Shown: positions 12,560 through 25,311 of the stretch, piece after piece
How the letters are laid out: every line of letters begins with the position of its first letter
Position numbering within the stretch: the first letter of the stretch is position 1
Origin: Schistocephalus solidus
Lineage: Eukaryota > Platyhelminthes > Cestoda > Diphyllobothriidea > Diphyllobothriidae
Reading direction: 5' to 3'
Assembly: GCA_017591395.1 (NCBI GenBank)
Contig: WEDG01007309.1
Span: 24,064 to 88,063, forward strand
DNA: 64,000 nucleotides
Made by a program: the position numbers and the translations under genes
Notes under the pieces: model-generated
Told to the model about the DNA's origin: nothing
Seen by the model: the letters and a program-made list of their open reading frames with translations, nothing else
The model's database searches: none

Positions 12560-13258
12560 AGATGTGCATGTTTTGTGTGGTGTTGCATGTGATCATGTGA
12601 GGTGACGAGGCCGATGAGGATAGATTTAGTGTTGTGGTATAGCCGGCGGTGTTTGACCGCAGATTTTTAATGGAGACGCATGTGCGGACAGGTGATTCGG
12701 GTGCAGCGGGTGCATTTGGATGCTCCTGACACTGGTTCGCCGGTGTCTGTTCGATGGAATCGCAAGCGACCGTACAGGCCAATGTACGATGTGCATGTGC
12801 AGTGACAATGAGGGCAGGGTAGGTCGGGAAGTACCGAATCTGCGGGGGTTGTGCTGCTGGTACTGGTAGTCGCGCTCATGGGAGGACTGTGGGAAGTGTT
12901 GATGGGTGCGCAAGATGTGCTAGATATGTTGGCATCAGGATGGATTCCGCTGTCATGGATACGCACGTGACCGAGCAGGCCCGTACGGTGATTGAATGCG
13001 CGGAAGCAGTGAGGGCATTGGATGCGGCGGTCTCTGGTGTATTGGTGCTCCAGACACTGGTTTGTCAATCTGTGTGCGATGGATTCGAAAGTGACCGACC
13101 TGGCCGAGATATGAAGTGAATGTACGATCGCAATGAGGACAGGTCATTACCGAGTCCCACTCGCTTGTATTGGGGGCGGTGGTTATTGAGTTAGCAGGTA
13201 GTCGGAGGTGGCCATTGACGTGGCGGGGGTGGAGCAAGTGGTGTTCGTTGCAATCGAC
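12560..13258 (-). mobile_element. Family C copy C3: zinc-finger tail, minus strand
   Basis: Minus-strand frames carry a Ser/Thr-rich linker and then C2H2 fingers. The first is CPHCDRTFTSYLGQVGHFRIH at about 13.13 kb (with C-x2-C and H-x3-H both present), the second CPHCFRAFNHRTGLLGHVRIH at about 12.98 kb (also complete). A third, near 12.80 kb, has lost its first histidine (GRLRFH). Linkers such as HRTDTGEPVSGA separate them, as in the other copies. Frameshifts split the reading frame near 13.0 kb and at the 3' end. The copy is head-to-head with C4, the two 5' ends meeting near 13.26 kb. Confidence 0.75.
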
Positions 13259-14400
13259 ACTTCTGCGGCGGTCGCTACAGGTGCTCGGCGACAAGGGGGA
13301 GGAAAGACACAACAAGCACCTACAACGCAACCCAGAGACGTGGGAGGACCTAGGTCAGGATCGACTGGCCTAGATAAGAACTGCAAAGATTGGAGCAACA
13401 ATCTATGAAGCCAACTGTGACGCCGCTGCCAAAATCAGAGCATGTTAACCCAACACCCTTTAACATGCTCAAGCTGTGAAAGAAAATTCCGCGTAAAGAT
13501 CCGCATCAGGGGACGTCTCCGGACCCGATGCAACAACAACCCGACCACCTCACTTGCTGCCCACATAAACGCCCCCATCGGCACCTCTGCACGAATCCCT
13601 AGGGCGAGCACTATCATCCCCCCTAGTGAGCACATGCCTGATACCACGCCACGCAGTCAACGTCGTCAACCTGCGCAAACTCTGCGACGACAAGGAGGAC
13701 TACCAATTACAAGACTACCGACGGTCCGCCAAACATCATCACCGCCCGGAAGACAGTTATGCGAACCCGATTCAAACCTGTCCTCAAGACAGTCGCACAT
13801 TCACCGCATGCATCAGCCTGGTCGTTAACTTTCGAATCCATCACATTGTTGCCAGAAGCTCCGGCATACGCTCACCACATCTGCCTCCATTGTCCGCACC
13901 GCCCACGACCATGCACTCACTGCATGGGCCTATTGGACCACATGCGTTTTTCCAACAGCGGCATTCACCGCGATAACGACACACCAAGCACAGTTTTCAG
14001 TTCCGACGACTCTTTCATTTCCAGCACTACCAGTTGCCCATCTACCAGGGCAGCCACCACCAGCAGCATCGGAACCACAATCGACGTGGCGGTTCCCAGC
14101 CTATCCTGCCAAGATTGTCACCGCACATGCGCATCAGCCTGAGCGATCAATTGCAAATTCGTCGCACAGGGACTGGTGAACCAGTGCCAGGAGCACCAGC
14201 ATACACCCATCACATCAACCTCGACTGCCCACACAGTCCACGCACATTCAGTAAACATATGAACTTATTCGGCCACAGGCGCCTCCACGAAAATCTGTGG
14301 TAAACCACCGCAGAATAAACCACATCACCATACATTTCCGAACAACGCATGAACACGTCCGACGTCACACATCCCAGGCACAAAATAGGTACCTCTCACA
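13258..14400 (+). mobile_element. Family C copy C4: RT end and zinc-finger tail, plus strand
   Basis: The copy begins in the conserved VATGARRQGG block, then reads NPETWEDLGQDRLA and IGATIYEANCDAAAK, which precede the fingers in family C. A first C2HC-like finger lies near 13.47 kb (CSSCERKF...RLRTRC). The C2H2 units that follow are damaged: one near 13.79 kb (TCPQDSRTF), one near 13.88 kb (CLHCPHRP) and a final one near 14.24 kb (CPHSPRTFSKHMNLFGHRRLH, second Cys replaced by Ser). The frame ends ENLW-stop at 14303. A short 3' region resembles the sequence after the stop of the copy at 44.88 kb. Confidence 0.75.
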
Positions 14401-17400
14401 TACGAGGGAATTCAAAGTGCAACCTTAGTTGAACACGAAACTTTAAAGACAGGCATTTTAAGCGACTTATGCTGGGTAAAATCTCACCATATATAAGAAG
14501 AGGTCTATATACTGTTTCCAACTATCGCATAGTCAGCCTCATCCAAATAGGAAGAAAATGCATGGACACAGTTCATCGTAAATAACTTTAGTCATTCGTC
14601 AAATATCGCCGACTTGCACATCCAATCCGCAAGCCTTCCTTAAAAAAGATCATGTCTTGGGAAACTTCCAGAAAAAGAAAGAAAACCTGGACAAACCAAG
14701 TACTGATGAAGATGTGGAAAAAGCTACTCATGACCTTAACAAATCTCCAGCGGTTGAAAAATGGTTTGGTCAATAGAAGTTAGTTGATAAAAAGAACTTT
14801 CCCAGCACGCATCGAAAAGGAAACTTCGCCCCCACTTTAGGTCGACTGTGACTAAGCACAAGGCTTTTTCTACTCTTCAAACAGAACTTGTCCAGAATAG
14901 TTTTAAACACTTGACCTTCTTGGCTATAAATTACAACACCAAAGACCCCGCGCACGTGCAAGGTTTCCACCCAGTTTGTTTGATGAGAACGCGATGGAGG
15001 ACGCGCAATAAAAAAAATCAGAAAGTTCGATACCTTGCTAGCACTCACAAGCCGGATCTGAACCCTTATGCACACAAATTTTGTCGATCGGAGAAGCTTA
15101 GTCTATGATGAGTTTATGTTTAAAAGATTCATGATAGACCTAAAGCCACCCTTAATACATTCAAGGCGATGTTAAAAGTTCAGCTAAGAAAGTTTCCAGC
15201 CTTTGCATCTGAAGTTTGCCCGACATAATCTCAGATACTATTAATTGGCGTGGCTATCGTATCTTATCTTTCGGATTCGATTTCTTGAAGAAAACGTGCG
15301 GCAAATGAGCCAAAAATACGCTGACGAGGCCGGCCGAGTTATCTAGGACAAGTATATGCTCCGAAGTTACACCGATTGCAGAAAGTTATGGGTATCGAAC
15401 TACCTGAATATTTTCCTCCTGTTTCTGCAATGATCGACACGAGCTGGAACCCAAGCTAAACCCTAATAGATAATTAGCAGATAATTATCCAAAACGTTTG
15501 GGTGGCAAAGGCAAAGTAAAGCGGTTGGAAAAGGGCTGCTGGATAGCATAAAGACAAGGAGAGCTACTTATAAAAGCACCCACACGGAGAAAAATATCCG
15601 AAATTTGGCAAAGATATGTAAAACCAGGCAAAACTAGTGCCCCAAAACCACAAGATTATTTGTCCGCCAATAGCGAAATAGAAATAAACATTTTACACAG
15701 AAAAAATGTGTTATACTATTTTAAGTGTGTGTCTATTTTGTGCTGAGAACGTTGCAGCGACAGTTTTGTGGAGGTGTTAGGAAATAAAACAATAGGTAGA
15801 ACCCGACGCGAAGTCATCCCTTGGTAGTCTGAGCGCGCGGAGCATATAACTAAATTGCCGGAAAACGCGTTTCTCGGCGTGATGACCCAGTGATTAAGTA
15901 CAGCTTGTCTTGGATCTTTGCTGAAATTGAGCTTAGAAAACTCATAGAACTCGGAATGTTATGAAGGTATCGGAGATAAAATACAATCGCGGACACAAGC
16001 TGTGCTTTATGTAGCGAAACCATCCAAAATAGAAGGGAAGAACCGCAGATATTGAGGAATTCCAGAATTCTCTGAATCTTCCCCAGGCCTTCATGTCAGG
16101 AACGAGGTATAGAAACTAGAGCGACCAGCATAAATCGGCTTGCAAACAGACGAATGCTGTCAGAGATAAATCTTCCGTATATTTCTGGAAGCCTCATCAG
16201 GTAATAACTCGGCCTGAATCTCTTTGTGAGTCTTAAGCATTTTTTCGAGAGGTGAGTGATTCACAAGATTGACAAGTCCTAAAACCGGAGGAGGTATCAT
16301 CCACGGAATCAACTTAGTTCCTAATCTTTACGTCAAATTCCGAAGGATGCTCGGTATAACTTTGCTTAAATATAAATAAAAGAGGCCTGGTTAAAATCAA
16401 AAATGCAGTTTGAGTGCTTCGGCTATTACCGAGACCCAGTCAACGGTTTTAAATGCTGAGAGGAAATGCATGAGTCATAAACTACCGTTAATAGCTCTAT
16501 GCCAACTCATTACCAGTTATTCCAATAAAAAAAGCTATTTATTAATTAGTTGGATAAGAGGGCGGAGGGAGATGCAAAGGTTAGGTGGAACATAAGAAAG
16601 TCATCGGGGGGCTGCAAAGGCTGGCAAGTTTCCCCGAGCGATAAGGAATTGGACAAAAGGCATTTGGTATATCATCGTACGTGACACAACACACTAAAAG
16701 GATAAAGGATTTGTTTAATTATGAAAGAATATAATAGAAAACGGAATAACCACTTGAATGCCGGATGAGTAAGTTAGAGCGAAGAGGAACCATAACTGTA
16801 TGTGTTTGAATAAGGGTTTTAAAATGGAGTTGGTGGGGCTCTCAAACGAGGGTCTAAACGTAGACCTTGAAAATATGCCAAAGTCAGGAGGAATGCGCAG
16901 TAATGCTACAGGCCAAACAACGTAGTTATTTGAATGTATAGAAAACCCTTCGTTTTTGCTCTAATCCTGGGTGGGATTTGCATGTCCTTGAGTAGGCGTG
17001 GACAGCCAGTTCCATTGTTCTTCCTCACAAGAGCGTTGGCATCTGCCTATCAGCCTGGCGGCCCCACTCTTTTCTTTCAGCGATGCATCCCACGAACCTT
17101 CTTTGAAATATGGAATATAGCAGTAGTAGATCATTAGTCATGTACGAGCAGCTCCAAATTTATCGGTAAATCCGTTGTTAGTTAGCTGATTGGCTGGCAT
17201 GACAAAATCTGTGCGAGCAACATGCTCATCGATGTGGAAGTACCAGGTATTCTACATGAAAAAGTCTTATCAGACCGTAAGACGCCTGCGCAGGTTGACA
17301 ACACAGTTGGCCACGCCCGAAACACGGTACAAAGTAGGCGCAGTGCATGCGCTTGAACGAAGTTTTTATCGCAGTACAGATGGCTGTGGGAACAGAGCGG

Positions 17401-18960
17401 GAAACCGCCCAGGTTAGCCAACTTAACACTACACGCACAATCGACGAGTGTGTGCAGCATCGACGCCTTTAACGTCATTCATGAAAATGGGCTAAAACCC
17501 CTACCATTAATGACACATCTATGCAATAATAAATTCCACTCTCGAACGTCACATTTTTTATGCTCTATCGTTGTATGGCATCATATATTTCGAAAAATTA
17601 CAAATTCTTAATATACCTATCACATTCACATCACCTCTCTACTAGTATATTTTTATTTATGTATGTTGTGACATGTCTAACAGGTACATTCGATATACAT
17701 TACGTGGTGATAATGCTTGCGACGTTCTAGATAGATCTTAAGCCACAGCATACCCACTTCCACACATGAAAAGTGAAATCTTGTCTTACCGCCTGAAACC
17801 CAGCGCAGTAAAAACTGTTTGGTTTGGTTCAATTTTTTCATCCTTATCAGTATCACGTTATTTGACTTAGTTTTGGTTTTCCTTAGTCATTTTAGTATTT
17901 TACTTTAATATTTGAATAGACATATCCAAAGCGATACGGATAACTTGCCTCCTCCCACAGAGGATAAGCAGAAAAATAAGAAGAAGAAAAAGAAAAAGAA
18001 GAAGAAGGAAGTAGGATGAGAAAGGGAGTAACATAACTGGATTTTGAGACAGAAACGAAAATGAGCACGTTCGGCTGGTTGAGTCGGCCGATCGAGACGG
18101 CTATCGGGTAATAGTCGCATGGCAAACGTTAAGTTAGGTGAGCCACGGGTGTGAATTGCTTTCCCTGGTAAGGGCCTTTCGAAGAAGTCACCAACAACAA
18201 AGGAAAAATGGTATGATGTTTGTTTTAATTAAGACATAGATTGAGGGTCGTCTTCTGTTTTTATAGTGCAACTGTTTGACTCTGCTCTGTCCCTACGCTC
18301 GTACGATTCTGAACGATTCAAGGTACACATGCCAATAGTTCTTATTTCAAATGCGGCCGCACAAAGGGTAAAAATATATTGGAGACCTTATATTCATCAA
18401 ATTCCGTGAGGATTTGCCCGAAGTATTGCAATATACATATGAACAGCTTAGTTACTTTCGTACAATTCAGTGTTGGTTTTAATAAACATTTAATCTGCCT
18501 CAATAACCTCTGACATTCAACCGGTTGCAGTGGTGTACACCTTCAAATATAAGTACTGCAATCAGAGACTCTGACACTGCCAATTTGTAGGAAAATGCAC
18601 TTCATTATATTGATGGACAGGAGCGAGTGCTATGATTTATTCGCGAGCCCGTTCGAATTTGTTTACATATTGTCTTCGTTTGCCATATATTGAACACATT
18701 TTCACAATGTTACACACATGGTGTAGAGGAGGACCTCTGCGTGGAGATCGCTGACACAGCTTTTGATGAATAAAAGAAACAATGGGTCTAAACTACGCAT
18801 TTTGGAACTCTGCTCACCATGGTTAAGTGATAGATGGATAGATATATGCTTCTATAAATGATTTTAGTTGAGTAATCGCAAGGTCACTGTCATTTGGGTA
18901 AAATAGTATGTCCGCTTCTTGGCGATGACAAGGAACATAAATCAGTGTGGGTAAAAAATA
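14401..18960. other. No recognised gene
   Basis: Several open frames of 60-100 codons occur, some overlapping antisense pairs (for example around 17.2-17.5 kb). None shows a family motif, and none continues across plausible splice sites. A purine-rich microsatellite at 17.97 kb is listed separately. Confidence 0.5.
17971..18010. repeat. Purine-rich (GAA/AAG)n microsatellite
   Basis: An imperfect run of AAG/GAA triplets and A5G units on the plus strand, nearly pure purine for about 40 bp. On the minus strand it generates Phe/Ser-rich shadow frames that are not genes. Confidence 0.8.
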
Positions 18961-19014
18961 AATAATTCGAGCATTCAGTGAAAAACGTCTGAGGACTGCT
19001 GGCACCCGGATTTT

Positions 19015-19210
19015 CAATTTGGAATTTATATTTGGTTAGCGCCGGCAAGGCAATGTCTGAGAGCGTCCCATTTGATAGTTCTGGGCGCATAAAAGTAGGC
19101 TTCCTCTGACTCCGACGTTGTACAGTTTGTGCATGAGGCAATGGGGAAGAACGCTTTAGGAAGTCTCTTTGAATATTATACTGAATTATATTGACGACGT
19201 GCACCATATT
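19015..19210 (-). mobile_element. Possible 3' end of a B1-type non-LTR copy
   Basis: On the minus strand the segment at about 19060-19019 reads TTGCCTTGCCGGCGCTAACC followed by AAATATAAATTC. This closely matches the 3' end of element B1 (51290-51243: GTGCCTTCCCGGTGCTTACC then AAATATAAATTC). Upstream sequence to about 19.21 kb stays open in one minus-strand frame but shows no clear RT motif, so only the terminal 45 bp is firmly related. Confidence 0.4.
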
Positions 19211-20148
19211 GCCTTCAGCGCGTACTTTATTTGAGCGTCCACGTGAAAACAGCAGATTTGTAGGCAGGAACTACCACAGCAAACGCCATGTTTTTTATAT
19301 GAGATTAAAAGATGCTGCTAGAGAAAATGTATCAACTTATTCGTGATTTAACAATATATGGAGGCACGAATCATCGGCCTTTAGTTATTTACAGTTTTTT
19401 ATATTTCCAATTTTATATATTTGCGTAATGACCATGGAATTCCAATCAGAGGTTTGACTCCCAGTGGCAAATGACACCTAAAACTGCAAAACTAGTAACT
19501 TGGCCATGACAGAGGCCAGCTCCTTCGACAGTCTGGCTGGGAATTCATTGATATAAGTGGGAAAGATAACGTTGATTTCTATTGTATGAATGGATCAGAA
19601 TAACTAAGAACGATCCCCAGGCTTATCCTTGGCCTCTGCGAGCTTCACAAATTCGGCAGTTTACAAAAGGGTGATAAGATTATTATTTCGTGCTTTCTGC
19701 ATTATGTAATTGGTTTGATAAAAGAATGTTTCAACAGATCTTCTTCAAATGCCCATAGCGAAAGGAAATCCCTTCATATTTCGTCAACTCCCCAACCGAC
19801 AAGCAACGAGTAACCTCGTAAAGAAGGCATAGTTGATTCAAAACCACCCAGGAAGAGGAAGCGAGTTACGTATCCAGACAAACCACTTCCGCTGAATAAC
19901 ATGGCAGTCGACGTTAACGCAACAATAATGAGTGAAGTTTTATTGCCTATTATAGCAAATAAATGTACTAAATCACCGACTACCACTGACGGAGCAGCTA
20001 GGATGAACCTCAAAAAAACTGTTAGAAACCACAAGTTGGGCTCCCCATTAATTCTGGAACGGGACGTCATCAGTCCATTCTACCACAAGAAAATTCCGCA
20101 AGGGAGGTCATTTAACAGCCAGTTTATTTAAGCGAACATGGCAGCTAT
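19211..20148. other. No recognised gene
   Basis: Short frames only. The plus-strand frame at 19901-20131 lies just upstream of the ORF1-like frame of the next element and could be a decayed extension of it, but I see no shared motif to prove that. Confidence 0.35.
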
Positions 20149-20649
20149 GTGTACAGCACATTACAACAGAGCAAGTACTGTGAGGGTCCCAGGCTGAAAC
20201 CAGTGTCATACAAAAATGTTAACCCAAACGCAGATAGCGTAGTCTATCAGAATATAATTCCTCCTGATGTCGAAGCTCCGTCAGTGAATAAGAGCATCCA
20301 TTTACCAAACAAGCATCTCAACTGCAAGCAAAATGTCGTCATAAAAGGGGCTCCTGAGTCAGCTTCTTCGATTGCAAAGGAAAGAGTAGAACATGACCTG
20401 AATCTGTTCCGAACATATTCAGATGCTTGCTTTCAAGATGGAGAATACCTTACCGTGCACAAAGCCTTTAGTCTAAGGAAAGCGAATGCTTCTCATGAAC
20501 ATTACTCAACATGGCCACTTATACTCATTCTCGAAATTGAAGTGCAGGCCTCATTGCTTATAGAACGTAGAATGGCTCTCCGTAACTCACATAGAGATGT
20601 TATTTTCCGCCAGATTACGAACAAACAGAAAGGCACAGAATGTGCATAA
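20149..20649 (+). pseudogene. ORF1-like protein of family B element (166 aa)
   Basis: The frame encodes NVVIKGAPESASSIAKERVE, then DLNLFRTYSDACF, LTVHKAFSLRK, LILEIEVQASLLIERRMAL and HRDVIFRQ. This order resembles the ORF1 nucleic-acid-binding domain seen in some flatworm CR1-like elements (a VVI-G-P-E strand, a helix, a V-KAFRLG-type strand and a terminal F-R-D-x-T segment). In such elements ORF1 binds the element RNA in the ribonucleoprotein. The identification is from remembered family patterns and is moderate. The frame ends at a stop about 145 bp before the ORF2 fragment. Confidence 0.5.
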
Positions 20650-21709
20650 CTGAAAGAGAGGACCGGAACCAGGGAAATGGCTCCAAATACGGGACAAGAA
20701 AATCAAAGTGACGAAGAGGCTCTTCCTGTGGTAGACTCCTTATATCATCAGAGCTGGCCCTTGCCGAGAAGACGGCCAATGAAGGTCAGTACTCAAGGTG
20801 ACAACGATCAGCCCCAGCTAAGCATAGAGAGTCACGAACTTACTTTTCCCGTAGTTACATAAGATCAGGGCATATCATATTCTAGTTGTTTTAAATCTGT
20901 CAGAGCACTGTGCCCTGACTGTTTCAAAAGCACGCCAAACTACTGGGTTTATTCTCAGAAATTTCAAAACCGTCAATAGTAGAACCAGCCTTTATAAAAT
21001 TTATGTCAGACATAGTCTGGAATATTGCTCGTTTCTATTTACCCTTCTGCACGCTAGTGAATGGAAAAAGATGAAATCAGTCCAGCACTTCGTTACTTAA
21101 AGTGTTTTCTCTTCAGAACACAGAAACATGTCCTACCAACAACACTGTGAGCTTACAAGCCTTGACCCGTGGTGGCTTAGCAGATTTCAGAAGGGACTAT
21201 TTACTGTTTAAACTTTTAAACAATTGCACCTTTAACCCCCTTACATTTCTGAGGCAGCTCGACCCCTCTCGGCGCACCAGTCATCGAGATGCATTTGTAT
21301 TTCTTCCGTCGGTTTATTCGGTAAACGGTATAGCAATCTGGAATAAGCCACCCAGAAGTATTAAAATTCAGCAAAGCAATCCTTTGTTTACGAAAGCTGC
21401 CACTATTTTTCTACATTCGGGACACCTTTCATGAATTTTGGGTGCTGACTCTGTGGAAGCTCTCTTCCGTTCTGATAGCGTTCACGGACTCTGAATCCTG
21501 TGCCAGACTTAATGCTGAGGGCAATATTGCTGGCTCTGAAGAACTTAATCGGCTTATTCCTCAGTTGACAGCGAACAGCCGTTCGCCGACATACCTGCTG
21601 GTGCAGGATACCCAATCCATAACGCTGAAAGGAGAAGTATTACACCGAGCAAATGTGTCAATCCTTCCCTGTACTGAACATTAACCACTCAATAAGCTGT
21701 CGTTTTTTA

Positions 21710-21738
21710 TCCTGAAAATACTTTAAAAATGTTCAGGA
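21710..21738 (+). other. 3' UTR hairpin of family B copy at 20-21.8 kb
   Basis: TCCTGAA (21710-21716) pairs with TTCAGGA (21732-21738) around a 15-nt loop, flanked by T runs on both sides. The same layout recurs in copies B1, B2 and B3 with a changed stem sequence, see the findings. Confidence 0.55.
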
Positions 21739-21840
21739 GTTTTTTACCGTCAGCTCGATCATCTAATATATATCTCTCTTGAACTTGCCTGTAAACTGTC
21801 TAAAAATAAATAAATAAGTGTTCAGAGCCTTTTGAATAAA

Positions 21841-24740
21841 ATGAGTGAGCTGCGGACGTTTTCAGATAAAATTGCACCAGATATAATTGCCCTGACAGAA
21901 ACGTGGCTCTCAGAAGTTATTCGAAAACACGAAGTATCCCTTCGTTATTTTTAATCCTACAGAAGAGACAGGAGAAGCCCTGGAGGAGGAATCGTTGTTT
22001 ATGTCAGCTCTTACATAACTGTGATTTCCGAGGTTCATCGCATGTCAACAGAAGTTGAAGTTTTATCTTTAAGTCTTACAAATTAGTACCCCTGGTCGCT
22101 GGCATTCACAGTTGCATACCATCCCTCAAACCAGAATGTCAAACGCTATGTCATTCTCCTAACGGAGCTGACAAAGTCTTGCTTGAACAAAGATGTCCTT
22201 ATCGTTGGAGACGGTTCTGACGGATAGATTCGGTTAGCGTTTGCTTAAGATGGCAGGCGAAAAATTAATCTTCCAGAATGAACCGTTCGAGACACGAGGT
22301 TGGGGAGGGCAACGTTCCAATTTTCTAGATCTCGTGTTCACCCGAGATGAGTATAATGTACTGGATATACAAGACCTACCATCAGTGGGTGATAGCGAGC
22401 ACGGTGAACTCCTCTGTGAGTATTCCATGTTCTCACAACCTGATACACTTAGGTAACTGGAAACAAATATCTGGAAGGGAGATTTTTCCAGCATTCGCAC
22501 GCAAGACTCAGCAATACCGTGGACAACCACATTATTGGGAACTGTAGACAAATGCTGGAGAAAGTTCAACGAGTTGGTTGAAAGAAAAAGTAATCTTATT
22601 TGACCCCTTAAACGAATGAAAACAACCAATCATTAGCTGTAGATAATCCGCAAATTCAGATCACCTTTAAAAGAAATAACACGTGGAAGTGGTTTGGACT
22701 AACGAGGTGTGTATAAAACTTGCAGGAATGAAAACGAAAACGGGGTGTCTGAAAGCGTGATGTAGACCAACTCCGAATTAACTATGAGCTAACCATACTA
22801 AAAAACTATTAATAGCATCCCAAGATCCTGTACGGTTGCCTACGAAATAACCAAAGAAATCGTAACCCGATTCCAGCGCTGCGGTCTCAAAACGGAGAAA
22901 TGGAAAGGGATGACCAAACAAATTCCTCAATCCTCTCTGGCTTCATTCAGTCGGTATTAACTCAGGTAAAAAATCCTCCTCGCTCCCCTACTCAGGGCAT
23001 CTACAACATACGGAAATGTTTGCATTATAAAATAATCTTTACTTCTCGCCCACATGATTAAGGATTGAATTACTCCGCCTGAAGCCTGCCAAGTCACCGG
23101 GTCCAGATAGAGTTTATCCGCATGCCCTTCGAGAATCGGCCGATGTACTGTATGAGCCGGTTTCGATGATATTCCAAAAGTCCATGGAAGAGGGTGAACT
23201 ACCACAGGAATGGAAAACTGCCCTTATCACCTTGATCCACAAAGGAGGGTCCAACCTGGAGTTGGAAAATTACCATCCCATTATTTATCCTACATTTTGT
23301 GCAAGTTAACGGAAAATCTTATTAAGAGACATATAATGAAGTATCTGCAGCAGAATAACATATAATGTGCTGCTCATCATGACATTTACTCTAGTCACTC
23401 ATGTCTTACGAGTGGTATTTACTCGCAGGAAAAATGAACAAAGGCAATAGACCAAGGTCATCCAGTTGATATCATTTTCTTTGACTTGAAGAAGGCGTTT
23501 GACGGCATACCTCATCGGCAACTGTTATATTAAATTTACAATGTGGTATCCAGTGTAATGTATTTTAATGCATCAAGATGTTCCTCTCATGCAGACTGCA
23601 AAAAGTACTGGTTGAAACCGCTGAATCCGAGTGGGTTCTAGTAGAAAGTGGTGTTTCGCAGGATTCATTCTTAGGCCCTCTTCGGTTCCTCATGCATATA
23701 AACGACTGCACTGATAATATTGACTGTGATTTTATCATGTTTTCAGATGATATAAAAACCTGGAAAACAATTAGCTCTTTTGAGGACAGGCAGAAACTAC
23801 AAGAAAACCTTGACGAATTGGTTGTCTGGTGCAGCAAGTGTCTTCTAACATTTAATATATCCAAATGTGTAGTCTTACGTTGGGAATCTGGGAGAAGACG
23901 TTTCCCCAAACAACAGTATAACCTCAACAAAATGCCATTAAAAGAAGTAGATACACAAAAAAAGATCTAGTTATCTGGATAGCTTCCAGTCTGATGCCCT
24001 CTAAACACGTTACATGAGCAAGCCAAAAGGCGACGAGCATCATGTACTGGATCAGGTGCGCTTTCGTAATCTTTCCTCCTGAAATGCTTTTGTAGATACT
24101 CAGTACTCTCGTAAGACCGCATTTTGAATACGAAATAACAGCATGGATACCCTGGATGAAGGAAGACAGTGATCCCATCGAGCAGGTGCAAAGACGGGCA
24201 ATAAAATTTGCAGACGGTCTAAAGACCATGTCATATCCAGACAGACTTATCAAGCTTAACATGTTTCCTTTATCCCCAAGACAAATTAGATGTGACCTGC
24301 TATTTACTCTCCAAATTATCCATGGACATGACCGTTCACTGAAATCTGAAGATTTCTGTGAGGTTACGAACATGACTTACCTGCGTGGTCATCCATATGA
24401 GGTCAAACGCGAATGTATGCTCCTAGATAAATGAATTTTTTCTTTCAGTCAGCGAGTGGCTTGACCACGGAGCTCACTTCAAAGCGAAATAATGACATCG
24501 AATACCATGGATATGTTCAAAATGCAATAAACCTGTTTAATTTTCGATAACTGACGACTCCTCCTGCCGGACTATCTTCAGCCAACCAACTTCTTAATTT
24601 CAATTAATGTGTAACGCACCTTTATACGTTTGATAAAAATGTTTAACTGTTTTTATGTTGTCAGTATGATCTTGCATTTATAATTTCGATTTTACATAAA
24701 TAGGTTCAAAAAGGGCTATGCCCATAACCCTCAAAAAATG
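21841..24740 (+). mobile_element. CR1-like non-LTR retrotransposon, family A copy A2 (decayed)
   Basis: The copy starts in the endonuclease (IIALTETWLS near 21890, GGGIVVYVSSYI near 21985, FLDLVFTRDE near 22325). It continues into an RT (AKSPGPDRVYPHALRES near 23095, SGVSQDSFLGPLRF near 23650, MFSDDIKTW near 23740, where FADD has become FSDD). The thumb and C-terminus follow (EQVQRRAIKFADGLKTMSYP near 24180). Many stops and frameshifts break it. The 3' end carries GGGC-TAT-GCCC (24713-24723) followed by CCTCAAAAAATG, the family A terminus, near 24740. Confidence 0.8.
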
Positions 24741-25255
24741 TAATATAGATTTCTGCCGAGACGAAGTTTGAGCTTATTTATCTGCTACTTTTTGTGATTA
24801 ATGATTCAAGTGCCCTATCAGTGGGTGATATTTTCCACAGTTTTATCTTATTAGGAACTTTCTCCTTTCAGGTTACAGGCAGCAAGCAACGTCAGTTCGT
24901 TGGTATTTCACACAATGAGTCAGTGTTGATGTAGAAATTGCTGACTAGTTCTTTGAATTTTTCCCAAGCATAATCGATAGCGGAAAATAATTTCGATGTC
25001 CAGTAAATAAGACGTAATTCATTCTTCCTCTGCCCGAAATCAACACGCTAGATATGTTCGGAGATCAGGCGGCTGCTCAGGCAACGAGAATAGGGCGTAC
25101 TCCAACATCAAATCTACATGGTCGGTCTGATCTAATGGGCGCAGGCAATTCATGACATGTAATTTGTCACAAGATCATTTTAGTTCATGGGCTGGCCCTT
25201 AAAAAACGTGAGTCGAAAACATATCGTGTTGAGTGAGAAGCGAAATTGAGAAGCA

Positions 25256-25306
25256 AATTGCCTGTAAACTGGCAATAAATAAATAAAATAAAAAATTATC
25301 AGAAGC
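25256..25306 (+). mobile_element. Family B 3' terminus only (about 50 bp)
   Basis: The sequence TTGCCTGTAAACTGGCAATA with its AAATAAATAAAATA tail is identical in its core to the end of B3 (58706-58740). No family B sequence is recognisable upstream. This is therefore an extremely 5'-truncated insertion or a tail left by deletion. It abuts the tail of a minus-strand family A copy. Confidence 0.7.
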
Positions 25307-25311
25307 TATTA

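Larger units (their letters stand above)
20149..21815 (+). mobile_element. Family B CR1-like copy with large internal deletion
   Basis: The left part (20149-20700) is an ORF1-like frame. The right part, from about 20.79 kb, jumps directly into the C-terminal third of ORF2: DNDQPQLSIESHEL, SEHCALTVSKARQTTGF, LEYCSFLFTLLHAS and LTSLDPWWL. These match the B3 copy (57.7-58.4 kb) block by block. The endonuclease and the RT catalytic core are therefore absent. The 3' region contains the family B hairpin (21710-21716 with 21732-21738). It ends with TTGCCTGTAAACTG and an A-rich AAATA tail near 21815. A family A element follows within 30 bp. Confidence 0.75.

Noticed and set aside
12889..13119. Plus-strand frame of 76 codons
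   Set aside because: It is the complement of the C3 zinc-finger region.
17182..17478. Overlapping frames on both strands as a candidate gene
   Set aside because: Frames overlap in antisense, show no motif and have no splice context.
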